This document shows, one piece after another, positions 42,602 through 53,837 of a stretch of 64,000 nt of DNA. The position numbers and the translations under genes are program-made. Every line of letters begins with the position of its first letter. Positions within the stretch are counted from its first letter, which is position 1. This DNA comes from Lentinus brumalis (taxonomy: Eukaryota > Basidiomycota > Agaricomycetes > Polyporales > Polyporaceae), in the NCBI GenBank assembly GCA_001792895.1, contig MARA01000028.1, forward strand, positions 1 through 64,000. Reading direction: 5' to 3'. The notes below the pieces were generated by a model that saw only the letters and a list, made by a program, of their open reading frames with translations, searched no databases and was not told where the DNA came from.

Positions 42602-44763
42602 ATGGACAACGCGTCGAACGGTGACGAGAAGAGGAACTATGATGCCCAGCTGTGAGTTCCTCATGCATTCCGTGACTCTGGGAGTCGGAATGCCGGAGCT
42701 GAGCTTGCGTTAGGTACGAAGACATCTCGGGCGCGGTTGCGTCTGGGGAAATCTCCGAAGCTTTGGTCGTCGCAGAAGGCGAGGACCGCACGACATGGTT
42801 CGTCTGGCTTCTCGTGGCATGCGCCAGCATATCCGGTCTGCTCTTCGGTGCGTGCTTCATGTTTGTGTCTCTCGATCCGCAGAAGAAGAGATGGCCAAAC
42901 GTCTCGCGCAGGTTACGACACCGGTGTGATTTCCGGAGCTCTCGTGACAATTGGAGGAGACCTGGGGCCGGCGGAGTTGTCTTCGGCACAGAAGGTACGT
43001 CTGTCGGACAATACAAGGACGCGAGGACGCTGCATATTCAAGCAGTACAACAGGAACTGATCACGTCCGCAACTACCCTCGGCGCGCTCCTCGGAGGGCT
43101 TGTCGCCGGAATGCTCAGTGACTTCGTCGGCCGGAGACCAGTACTGGGCATTGCGGACGTCATCTTCATCGCCGGTGCTATCGGCCAAGCTGTCTGCCAC
43201 ACGGTGTGGTCGATGGTACGTCCCCATATGACATCGTCTCCCCACACCACACCTTATATATGCGCCCATAGATCGGTTGCCGTTTCCTCATCGGCGTCGG
43301 CGTCGGTGTAGCCGCCTGCGTCGCGCCGCTGTACATCCAGGAGCTCTCCCCGACGCGTCTCCGGGGACGCATGGTGGTCGTGAACGTCGTGGCCATCACC
43401 GGTGGTCAAGTCGTCGCGTACGGAATCGACGCCGGCTTCGAGAAGGTGTCCGGAGGATGGAGGTGGATGGTAGGCCTTGGCGCAGTCCCTGCCGCCGTGC
43501 AGTTCCTCGTCCTGTTCTTCCTTCCGGAGTCGCGTGAGTACCCGCCCTGCACTTGAGAGTGGGCACGCACTGAACGGACTGTCGGCTGTAGCGCGTATCA
43601 TGATCAGGAGGGAGAACTTCGAATCGGCGCGCGCGACTATGGCGAAGATCTATGCGTATGCTACCCCGGAACAGGTTGACCTGAAGGTCAAAACCTTGGC
43701 GGCTGCAGTGAAGCAGAGTGTCGAGATCACGAACTCAACTACACTCCTGCAACGTGTGAGACTCATCCTCATGGATCCCATCAACCGGAGAGCCCTCAGT
43801 ATGTATATGCCGCCACCTACGAAGCACGAGAAGCTGACATATGCGTCCGTATTAGTTGTCGGCTGTGGTATGCAAGCATTCCAGCAGCTATGCGGTTTCA
43901 ACACAGTGAGTGCCTCACCTCTCCCCAGTGTAGCTGCCACATTTAACTTCTTGCAACACAGCTCATGTACTATAGTGGTAGGTAACGAGTGCAAGAGAAG
44001 CCCGGGATTGTAGACTGACGCGCTTGCTTGCCAGCCACCCTTTTCAAGGAGATCGGCTTCGACCAGCCCACGGCTGTCGGCCTCATCGTCTCCGGCACGA
44101 ACTTCATCTTCACGCTCATCGCGCTCAAGTACATCGACATCATAGGCCGCCGCAAGATCATGATCTGGTCCGCCCCAGGCATGATCCTCGGCCTCGTCCT
44201 CGCGAGTGTCGCCTTCCACTGTACGTCCTCCTCCCACCGCTTGTTTGTGAAAGCGTCATTTGACGAAATCCTCCCATGCCACGCACCGCGCAGTCCTCAC
44301 GCGCAAGACCGGCGGCCTGCTCGTCGACGGTACCCAATACTCGACCACCTGGTCCGCCATCGTCCTCCTCGCCATGATCCTCTACGTCGCCTCCTACGCG
44401 ACCGGCCTCGGCAACATCCCCTGGCAGCAGGGCGAGCTCTTCGGCCTCGAGGTCCGCGGCATCGGCACCTCGCTCGCCACCACCACCAACTGGGCGGGCA
44501 ACCTCCTCATCGGCGCGACCTACCTCTCCCTCATGGACGCCATCACGCCCGCGGGCGCGTTCGGCTTCTACGCGGGGCTCTGTCTCCTCGGCTGGCTCTT
44601 CTGCCTGTGCTGCTTCCCCGAGACCGCGGGCTTGAGCTTGGAGGAGGTGAGGTTGATCTTCAGGAACGGGTTCGGCATCCGCGAGAGCCAGCGGCTGCGG
44701 CGCGACAAGCAAGCGATATTGCTTGGGGAGAAGGCGGAGAAAGCTCAGAGCGAGAAGGTCTGA
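42602..44763 (+). CDS. MFS sugar porter, myo-inositol transporter type
   Basis: A plasma-membrane 12-helix major facilitator. The start at 42602 (MDNASNGDEKRNYDAQ) splices in phase to YEDISGAVASGEISEALVV. Sugar-porter signatures in order are GYDTGVISGALVTIGGDLG (helix 1), DFVGRRPVLG (loop 2-3), FLIGVGVGVAACVAPLYIQE and LSPTRLRGRMVVVNVVAITG (helix 4 region; the VNVVAITGGQ wording is typical of fungal inositol carriers). Next are CGMQAFQQLCGFNTLMYYSA (helix 7), DIIGRRK (loop 8-9), and PETAGLSLEEV after helix 12. At least eight exons with roughly 50-60 nt introns; splice points such as ALI|VGCG and GFNT|LMYYS keep phase. The cytosolic tail is charged (KAEKAQSEKV). I see no broken motif, so it is probably functional. 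Inositol as substrate is inference from family wording. Confidence 0.85.
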
Positions 44764-44984
44764 GGGCGTTCATGCCGCGGAGGGTTGGTGCATCTACGAT
44801 AATGTCTGGGATGATTCGGACGGCTGTAATCTTTTGTTACGAATGTAATGGCTGTAATGTACGAGTGCTATACCAGTATACTCCACCTCCACGCGATGAC
44901 CTCCCCATCGCGAGTGCGTCGACGTCAGTCGCGCTCGCGTATAACAAAAAAGCGGCTTTCTCATTACCATGATCTACACAAACA

Positions 44985-47724
44985 TCATGCAAAGGCAGCC
45001 TCAGAAGCGTCTGACAGGTCCGAGAATCCGTAGTCCTCGCCCTTGACGAACGCACGAGTACATTGGGCCATCGTCACAGACCTGCGTGTTCATGAACATG
45101 GTTAGCAACGTTCATCGACACACATTTGATTGCCACTCACGCTCGCGAGATGGGGTCGGTCTGGTAGAAGTTCTCGATGGGCTTCTTGAACGGCTCGCCG
45201 GTCACCTTAGCTTTGGCGGTACCAGCAGCAAGGGCCTTCAGGCCAGCAAGGGCGACGTCCACGGATGTCGGCTCCGTGGTATCGTAGCGGAGGAGCGTCG
45301 GTGAGATCTCCCACATGCGGTCACGCAGGCTAAGGACATCGTCGTAGGGGAGGGGTGAGTCCAAAACCTCAGAGAGCGCACTGCGAACGACGATGAGACC
45401 GCGCAGTGGACAAGCGAATGGGGAGTAGACTCACCGGATGATCTTCCAGTCCTCGCGGGAAGCACCGGGGGAGGGACGGCAGCACGGCCGAGCTGTGAGC
45501 GACCCTCGGTGTTCACCCATGTCGTGCTCTTCTCCGTGTATGCAGAGCCAGGGAGGACGACGTCAGCGAGCTGAGCACCGAGGTCACCGTGGTGTCCCTG
45601 ATAGACGACGAAGGCATCCTGGGGGATGTCCTTGGGGTCGACCTCGTCGGCGTTCAAAAGGTAGATGAACTTCGCCTTGGTCGAAGACGCCTTCTTCGAC
45701 GGTACGAAGCCGATATCGTACGCAGCCGGACGGGACGCGGCCTGTCCAGTCCACGTCTGATTAGTACTTGATGTGCTTACATGTAAGCAGTAGCGACTTA
45801 CACGCTGCAGGACGCTGAAACCGTTCCACTCAGGAGTAACGAGCTTCTCCTTGTTCGCCTCGACGAACTTCGCGAGCGCGTTGTAGACAGCAGCACCATC
45901 GGCGTGCTCAGCGAGAGCACTACCGACGATGATCAAGGGCCGCTTCGCCGCCTTGAACTTCTTGGCAAAGTCGCTCTTGCCCGCGACGAAGTCCGCAACA
46001 GTCTTCGCGTCGTTGCCGAGGTGCTCGTATCCGTACGTCGTGTCCACCCGCTCGCCGATCAGGCCAACCTCGAGCGTGGTGTGCAGCCAGCTCTTCCGAA
46101 TACGCGAGTTGAGGACCGCCGCCTCGTGCCGTGGGTTAGTGCCAACGAGGAGGATCACATCCGCTTGCTCTACGCCAGGAATAGTCGAGTTGAACAGGTA
46201 GTTTGATCGCACGTCGACGGCGTGAACGGGTGCGGCGTGGCCGGCGACGCTGTCGACAGTGGTGTTATCCGAGCCTAGACGGTTGACGAGGTCCTTGAGG
46301 GCAACCAGGGACTCCGTATCCGCGAGGTGGCCAGCAATGGCCTTGATTTCGTCACCCTTAGCGCCGGACTTCTGGAGACCCTCGGCGATAGTTGCGAGAG
46401 CATCCTCCCAGGACGCCGTCACGAACCTGTCGCCCTGCTTGACCAGAGGGACCGTCAAACGCTGGAATCGGAGGCCGTCATAAGCATACCGCGTCTTGTC
46501 GCTGATCCACTCCTCGTTGACGTCGTCATTGGGCTTCGGCTGCACCCGCATGACGACAACACCACGGGAGTCGACACGGATATTTGAGCCAACAGCATCG
46601 AAAACGTCAATAGAGTCGGTGTGCTTGAGCTCCCATGGACGAGCGTGGAACGCGTACGGCTTGCTCGTGAGCGCGCCGACAGGGCAGAGGTCGACGACGT
46701 TCCCAGATAGCTCCGAGTTCATCGTCTTCGCGACGTACGTGCCGATCTGCATGTCGTTGCCGCGGCCAGTCGTACCGAGCTCCTCGACTCCGGCGACTTC
46801 GTTGGCGAATCGTACGCACCGTGTGCATTGGATGCAACGGTTCATGGAGGTCTTGACGAGCGGCCCGAGATCCTTGTCCTCAACAGCACGCTTGCCAGCA
46901 ATCTCGTGGAATCGTGTCCTGTCCGCACCGTATCGCATCGACTGGTCTTGCAGGTCGCACTCACCACCCTGGTCACAGATAGGGCAGTCTAAAGGATGGT
47001 TGGAGAGGAGGAACTCCATGACGCCCTCACTGCTCATCCGTTAAGACTGCAGACTTTGATGACATGAGGGAGTAACTCACCGAGCTTCATGGACGAGTGG
47101 TGTGTTCGTGAAGACCTTCGCACCAGGCATAGCAGGCATGGCGCTGCCAGAGTGTCAGAATCTGAGGGCGAGTGGGGGCGAGAGCAACTCACCAAGAGGC
47201 CACGGGTTTTGGTGAGCGCTCTACCTCGACCAAGCACATACTGAAACACCGTCAATTGCTATCCAGACCATCCACGAGTTCTGCCAGACGCACCGGCAGT
47301 TGCCCGCTATCGCGAGCCGGTCATGGTAGCAAAATCTGAGCAGGCGTCAGCTGATAAAGTTACAGCGAAGACAAGCAGATACTGACCTTGGTATTGTAGC
47401 TCCTGCAGCCTCGCAAGCCTGAATCAACGCCGAACCTGCGTACCGTCTCTCAACACCTCATTCGGAAACCCGAGGACGCCCATACAAGTACGCACCCTGA
47501 GGCACAGTAACTTCCTTCCCGTCAACGGTGAGAGTGATGTCCGCCTGCCGTGGTGATGAGGTGGCAAATGTCCGGCGACCTAGAAAACCGTGCGGTCGCT
47601 GCTTAACGAGAGGGTCATGTTGGAGAGGAGAGAGCGCACTTGAACGTGTCGACGGGGCAGCAACGACCTTGGCGAGCACGCCCGCCGACGAAGGCTTGGA
47701 GGCCGACGAGACGAGCCGCAGCAT
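44985..47724 (-). CDS. NADH:ubiquinone oxidoreductase 75-78 kDa subunit (complex I)
   Basis: The peripheral-arm subunit carrying three Fe-S clusters, in the mitochondrial matrix. The start at 47724 (MLRLVSSASKP) gives a presequence ending near RRTFATSSPRQ, followed by the ferredoxin-like ITLTVDGKEVTVPQG. After introns come the cluster ligands: the first two Cys groups (47090-47460), HPLDCPICDQGGECDLQDQS (with His) and RCIQCTRCVRFANEVAG, then the molybdopterin-oxidoreductase-like half. That half includes VVDLCPVGALTSKPYAF, WISDKTRYAYDGLR and VGTNPRHEAAVLNSRIR, and is large and intact. The C-terminal exons read ALSEVLDSPLPYDDV, PFKKPIENFYQTDPISRA, and a last exon SVTMAQCTRAFVKGEDYGFS with stop at 44985-44987. 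All major motifs are intact. Confidence 0.93.
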
Positions 47725-48227
47725 GGCTTCCGCCGGAGAAGGGATGATGCGTGGAGGGGGAGCACGTCGGCGAGGACGACGAGGAAATGGTGAAAGACGA
47801 CGCGCTCGTCGTCCAACGCGATGACCAAACTCCGGCTTTCGCCGAGCCAAACCGGCCCCGGCTGATTGGTCGCCGCAATTTCGCCCGATTTGATTGGGCG
47901 GCGTCCATAGGCGGGCCGTGTGAAGCGCTCACAGCGCCGCCTGCCAGAGACAGCCAGAGACACCTCTTCCTCAACCACCATCTGGTAAGCCACGGTTTAT
48001 CTCGCTGAAGGCGTGCTGGTGTCACTGGTTCTAGTCTTACTGACCCCAGTAGAGTGTCAGTGCGATACAGTAAGTTCAGGACGATCAACGGCGAGCTTCA
48101 CACTGGCAGCAGTGATAGATTATGCTACGCTAGGCATATGATACACTGCTAGTAATACAACAACATGTCCGCAACACCAAGCCAGAGGAAAGCAAGTGGA
48201 CAGCAAGTGACACCCAGAGCAAGAAAC
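47725..48227. other. intergenic, no gene seen
   Basis: Upstream region of the complex I gene and downstream region of the next minus-strand gene. The open frames here are antisense or extension shadows. Confidence 0.4.
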
Positions 48228-49830
48228 CTACGGAACATAAATCACCAGAAGCACGTTCACCACCAGCTTCTCCATCTCCCCCATCGCCGACACGAATGGG
48301 ACCTTTTCTCTCGCAACGATGCCTGGGAACGTGACGTGGTCGGAGAGGATCTGGATGTCTGTCTCCGCCAGCGGGATCCCCCCGCTCTTCATCACCTTGT
48401 GTCGCAGGTCGTCTGTCTCGTCTTCCCCGGGCTCCGAAGCGGACGAGCTGAACGGCCCTCGTATCGGCGGCATGCCCCGCGAGCCGTTGCTATACCCCGA
48501 CAACGACTGTCGCCCGATCGAGTTGGTCGGGCTGTCCGCGTTCTCGTTCACAATCTCCACTGTCTGGTCGACCGGCCAGACGAACCCGCCTGCTGTCCAG
48601 CGGAGCTCGGGAGCGAGCTTGTACAGCTTCAACGCATGGTACAATACCGAGTCGCCACCCTTGAGCTGCACGAGATGATCAGCGGCCTTACGACGGAGAC
48701 GCACGAGGAAAGACTTACGTTAGGCACGAGCGACTCTGCCAGCACTTCCCCCGGGTTGACACCGTACTCGCCCGTCAGATAGAACGCGATCCTGCGGCCG
48801 CGCGACAGGTTCAGCACCGGCGAGAGCTTATCCAGGAACTGGTCGCTCGGATTGATGAGCGGATCAGGCTGGAGGCCCGACGGGCCAAACGACTTGAGCT
48901 GCACCGCGTACGAGAGTGTGATCCTGCACCCGCTCCGCACCGGCTGGATCTCGTAGTCGCAGTCCGACATGAACGCGGCCCACTCCATGTCCCCGCCCTT
49001 CCCTCCCCGGCCGTAGAACTTCTCCTCGCTGCCGTCCGGACTCCGCACTACGAGCGACCCCCCGCGAAACTTTACTGGCAGCGTGACCAGGATCGTCGCC
49101 ACCCGGTTATCGAGCGGACGCGACTGTGCCGTCACCTCGTTGCCCTTCGGCCAGATCTCGAGTTTATCTCGGATGGCCGTTAGGTAATGCCCGACGGGGA
49201 GCGTAGGGAAGAGCGTGTTGCGGACGGCGTCGAGGATGGGGTGGTTCGCGAGCTCGAGCGTCGCGGTGAGGGGCAGGGTCGGCGGATAAAAAAGCGTCTC
49301 GTTCTCGGGATAGCCGCTTACCGACGGGTGCGGCAAACACGAGGAGATGAGCATGTCGAGGGCGGGTGGCATGTCGACATCGACATCGACGGGGAAGTCG
49401 AGTGCGTAGCATATTCCGCTCTGATCACAGACACAGACCTTCAGCATCACGCGAGGACAACGGTCGCGCGACCACGCACCTTTGACCGGAAGAAGAGAGT
49501 AAGGTGGGCAGGGTCCATGGGTACGCGCCCGGACACCGCGAAGGGCCGCGCCTTCGCGCTCACGACCGCGGATATCGCTGCACGGTACGCTGCCTTGCTG
49601 TCGTGCTCGGGGTCGGAGGCTCGTCTCCTGGGCTTGCTGGGAGTATAGGGCGTCTTGCCGACAGCGCTGTGCAGGACTTCGAACTCGGACACGCTCTGCG
49701 TGCGTGGGACGGGAAGGTCGGGATACCGACTGGGGTGGGGGAGGACATGCTTGAGATCGTCGAGAGAGGCATGGCAGTTGCAGATTCGGGGGAAGATTTG
49801 CGGGGTGGTCAAGCGAGACGAGTAGTCTGC
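48228..49830 (-). CDS. Fe2OG-dioxygenase-like fungal protein
   Basis: A likely upstream exon (to about 49830) has VLHSAVGKTPYTPSKPRRRA and SGRVPMDPAHLTLFFRSK. A 46-nt intron near 49442-49486 joins it to VCVCDQSGICYALDFPVDV. The main exon contains LTATLELANHPILDAVRNTL, GHYLTAIRDKLEIWPKGNE, VATILVTLPVKFRGGSLVVR, KFYGRGGKGGDMEWAAFMSD and RSGCRITLSYAVQLK. This wording matches basidiomycete proteins usually labelled Fe2OG dioxygenase. I do not see a clean HxD iron motif at the expected position (the segment reads WAAFMSDCDYE), so activity is doubtful. A last exon with KLYKLAPELRWTAGGFVWPV ends at 48228. The 5' end is not resolved: the frame at 49812 starts without an ATG. Confidence 0.6.
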
Positions 49831-51225
49831 GGGTATTGAAATAAGCAGGGAGGGCGGTCGCCAGGCAGGGCAGGAGACAAAGGAAGCGGGAGGTGGGGGC
49901 GAAGACCGAGAGGCGTCCTGCGACTACAATGAATACTAGGATGAGTGTGCGAGGCGGTAGCGCGACGGCCCAGGGACTCGAGCTGTATATCAGGTTGCAG
50001 CGCGCCTGCACACGGCGGACCTCTGAGGTCTTATGACGACAGTGCGCAGAAGAACATAAAAAGAGCGCGATCATATCTTCGGACACGCACGAGCAACGTG
50101 TTTTCTCAGATGGGACATCACCACCCGGAACATTTACAGTGGCACAGGCCCACAGGGAGTTGGATGTGATCGCGATCCCGCACGATAGCATCCGTGCGCA
50201 GATGCGCAGGGGTTCAGGATGTGCGTTGCGCGAATTCTTGAACTTCAGCCCGCGCGGTATCGTAGGCCCGGCGGTGCTAGGCACAGACATAGCTAAGATC
50301 CACGCTGTCGCAGTTCCTAAGCAGTAAGTCAGCGTGCAGTCGGTGTACGTCCGTATAACGGTATAGTCCACTCGCCAAGGTCAATTGGGGGACTTCGAAC
50401 GTTCGCGCCGGTCCAGACCGTTCGGGCGTAGAGACAGCGCTCCCACAGCCCCTCAAAGCGAGACATCCACGCCCCTGGCAGTGAAGCGTCCAAGGGGGAG
50501 CCGGGCGAGAGTTCGCGCGTTCGCCACGAGGCAACGGCGTGTTGTACGGGGAGATCGTTGGCAGCGACTAGATTCCCATGCAGCGCAGGTTGTGTTTGAA
50601 ACGGGACATGCTTCTTGACCCGGAGAAAGTCCCTAGAGTGCTTAGCCATCCTTCTCATCCCCCGGATGACGTGTCTCCTTATCCTTGCCTGTCAGCGATG
50701 CCATCTCAGGTGGTGGTGATGCAGAACCTAGACATGCTGGAGATGTCGGATAAGCGCAGAGTTTGCCCGAGGGTGGTCGGGGCTAGGGAGTGGACAGCTG
50801 ATGGCGATGAGAACTGTGGCCAGGGTGATACTGTGGTTTGTGGCGTGCAGGTGCATTGGGGAAGTCGAGAGACACTGATCGGGGCGCTGGAGCGATCCTC
50901 CTTCCCCCTTCTCGGAATGATCATCGCAGCCTGGGGCCCCGCAGCTTGAGGCTCGCAAACGGCACCCGGTCTCTGTTACAGTAGTCCATTACCAGGAGTT
51001 CTATATTTACCGCGGGAATGAGGTGAGTATCTTGTAGTAGTACATCCTACGATACCTCTATGTGAAGGTCCACACAAACCCAGAAGCATCTTGTGAAAAG
51101 AGAAGTGGCACGCGTGGCAGCAGCATCTGTCGCGCGAGCAGCCCATAAGGGCTATATCAATGGTGTGAAGAGGATGAGTAGCACGGCTCACAAGTCGTGC
51201 AGGACGGCATATGATGCATCACGCC
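49831..51225. other. intergenic, no supported gene
   Basis: About 1.4 kb. Long open frames on the minus strand to 50371 are continuations of the neighbouring gene's frame with cysteine-rich, unlikely composition. On the + strand, 50578-50949 is open but unrecognised. The first exon of the Fe2OG-like gene probably lies near 49830-49950. Confidence 0.4.
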
Positions 51226-53499
51226 CTATAGACTGAAGCTCATAGCGTCCCGATCATCCGACCATAACCGCGCGTACTCCAAGCACAGACGATACACATA
51301 TGCTGGGGGACGAGGAGAAATCAGCAAGCGCTCAGTAATTCAATGGACGTCAACTGGAGTGCAGTGAGGAGGGCGAGAAGAGGGTGGCAGGCGACATCAA
51401 GGACGAAGACCAAGGTACACACCTTCCATATCCACACGCCGCCCAATGGTACGCTTCCATTGCTTCCCTGCACGTGCAATCCGTCTCAGTCTCCGATCGC
51501 CGTCAATGGTCTTGCGTTTGTCTGCGGGCATGTATAGTGCGGTGGCGTTCGCGACGCGGAGGGTAGACTCCGTAGCCCCAGAGAAGAACGCGTGGATGTT
51601 GTAGATCTCGGAGTACGACTGCGACAAGGGAATGAAGTGCAGCCTACGGTCCGAGTGTCAGACGAGCGTTGTCATGCAGCGTCATGTAGGTGATGACGTA
51701 CCAGGGTTGTATCCAGTCCGAGAAGAACTCGCGGTAAACTGTCGCCTTCAACACCGCGCTATCGGACTCCATGAAGGAGAAGAACCGTCCTGAATAGCCC
51801 ATGCCGTCCAGATCCACCACGTATTTGTGCTGCCAGTGATCGCCGAGGTTGACGCCTCCGTCGTCAACACGATGAGCCCGGACAAGGGCGTCCAGTCCTC
51901 CAGGATAGTTCTCCGCGCCCACGACCTTGACAAACGCGACGTCCATCATGTCCTCGTTCAGCTGGCCAGCCGGCACGTCGGCATAGATGTAGTTCGTAGA
52001 CCCGGGCGGGTCAGCGAACACGACCGTGCGGTTCGCAGATGACTGATCGCTTGCGAGGCGAACGAACCTGTGATCGAGGTCGAGTTAGTCTGACACGGAA
52101 CTTCGGGGCGAGCACTGACTGACCTATGACGTTGGTACTGCGCGGCGAAGCCGGGGGCGAGCTACCTCCACCTGTCGACGCGCCGCGCCAGAAGACCTTG
52201 TCGCTCTTCTCGTCCCAAGGCTTCTCCATGTCGTCGACTTCCTTGAGCTGGAGGTTTACGGGATCCCACCCGTATGTGTACCTGCGTGTCTGCGCGTAGT
52301 AGTAGTGGCTAGGTATCCGGATGTCGAGGTACCCAGACGCTTTCGCCGGAGAGAACATGGGGAATGCAGCCGCAATCGTCCGCCAGTCCGAGAAGAAATG
52401 TCCTTGAGTGTAGTGCGCCCATGCATTTGTGCAGAACGAGTAGTTGCCGGCGGTGTCCCGAGCAAATACGAACTCCTCGCTTCGTGCGGCAAGCTGGCTC
52501 GTCTTGTTCATGGACGATGCACGGAAGGAGCTGAACAGCCGACGCGCCGCAGTGCCAGGCTCGCATGTTCGACGGTAGGCCTCCCAGACAGTGCCCTCTC
52601 CGTGCCAGTCGGGGTACCCGTTTCCGCTCAGCTCGTCACGAATCGCGTCTGTGATGGGGTCAGTCTGGGTCTCCGCAGATGAGATACTAGACCGACCGAT
52701 ATTCCGCTGCAGAGTCGTATTTGACTGGACCCGCCGCTCCCAGGGTACAAGGATGCGTCCTTCTGCCATTGCATTGATGGGGAACTCGAGGTCTGGCAGC
52801 TACGCCAACCGTTAGCTAACAGCCGTTTCACAAGACAAGCAAACCGGGAGCGTACTCACCCTATCCTGAAAGTTCGCCAACATCGACAAGAATCCCTTGG
52901 CTCGCGCACTGACAGCCTCGCTCTCCTCTCCATCCACTATGTTCACGGCAATTGCCTTCCCGTCCTTCACGCGGACGACGTCTACGAATGGTAGGTAGCC
53001 TGCCTGCGCACGGTGAGGGGGCAAGTTCTCGCCACATCACGGAAGCACATACCAGCGACGCGCGCCACCGCAGCTGCTCCGCAGATATCTCCCAGAACGG
53101 CGCGAGGTCTTCGTCGATGTTGTCGTACTCGTCGATCATTACCACGCTGTTGTTGCGCGCGAACCTCCACCAGTCATCGAACCCGCGCGGTGGCTTCCTC
53201 CTATACCTCCGCTCGTACTCCCGTACGGCCTCCTCTAGCGTCTGGCTCTGTCGTGAGAGGAGCTGGCGGTAACTGGCCTCCGCGTCCGCCATGAGCTTGG
53301 GTATCGGGTGTTCCTTGACGGACGGTCGCGCATTTGACTTCCCGAACGGAAGATAAGTCGTCACAGGAAGTAGAGAGTCGTCGGGGAAGTTGTTCACACT
53401 GTGTCGTCGTGCCGACCAGAGGCCTCCTTGCATGAAGACGACGACGACCGCGGCGAGGAAGAGGATGCCCTTCTTCTGGCCGGAGAGACCCTCGTACAT
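51226..53499 (-). CDS. GT90 / CAP10-type glycosyltransferase, type II membrane protein
   Basis: The CAP10 family (GT90) transfers sugars such as xylose in the secretory pathway of basidiomycetes. The start at 53499 (MYEGLSGQKK) is followed by one membrane anchor (GILFLAAVVVVFMQGGLW), so the catalytic part would be lumenal. Then come PIPKLMADAEASYRQLLSRQ and RGFDDWWRFARNN, LPDLEFPINAMAEGRILVPW, GYPDWHGEGTVWEAYRR and DLDGMGYSGRFFSFMESDSA. Next is VLKATVYREFFSDWIQPWYV, the CAP10-domain core with Lys-x-x-x-Tyr-Arg-Glu-Phe. The C-terminus KQWKRTIGRRVDME splices in phase to AYVYRLCLEYARLWSDDRDA and stops at 51226-51228. Several introns of about 50-60 nt. The reading near 52140 (after STNVIG) needs an intron I only partly resolve. 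Confidence 0.85.
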
Positions 53500-53837
53500 G
53501 GTGTCGTCCTATCCACGCGCGGTCGTCCAGAGAAAGAGGAATATGGTGGTGAGCAAGACAGGTTCGACGCCGGGTCGACTGGGCGTAAAGGAGCGACAGG
53601 GTCGGAGGGAGAGGGGACGGGCGAATATTGGCTCAAAACGCTAAGTCCAGCAGACCGCGCGCTTTGATTGACCAGGCCTAGATGCCGCAAATGGCAGGTA
53701 GTGCTTACGTCAGCAGCGCCGTTATGGGCGCCTTCTCAGTCACACTGTCACATGCGTAGCTGAGACTGCGGCGGTACCGGGGACGGGCGTTGTGCTCAGC
53801 AACTGCATCGGCATCTGCTTCTTGTTCCTCTACTACC

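Noticed and set aside
48629..50371. 580-codon minus-strand frame taken as one protein
   Set aside because: Only its C-terminal half resembles the Fe2OG-like family. The 5' part crosses a likely 46-nt intron and probable promoter sequence with unlikely Cys-rich composition.
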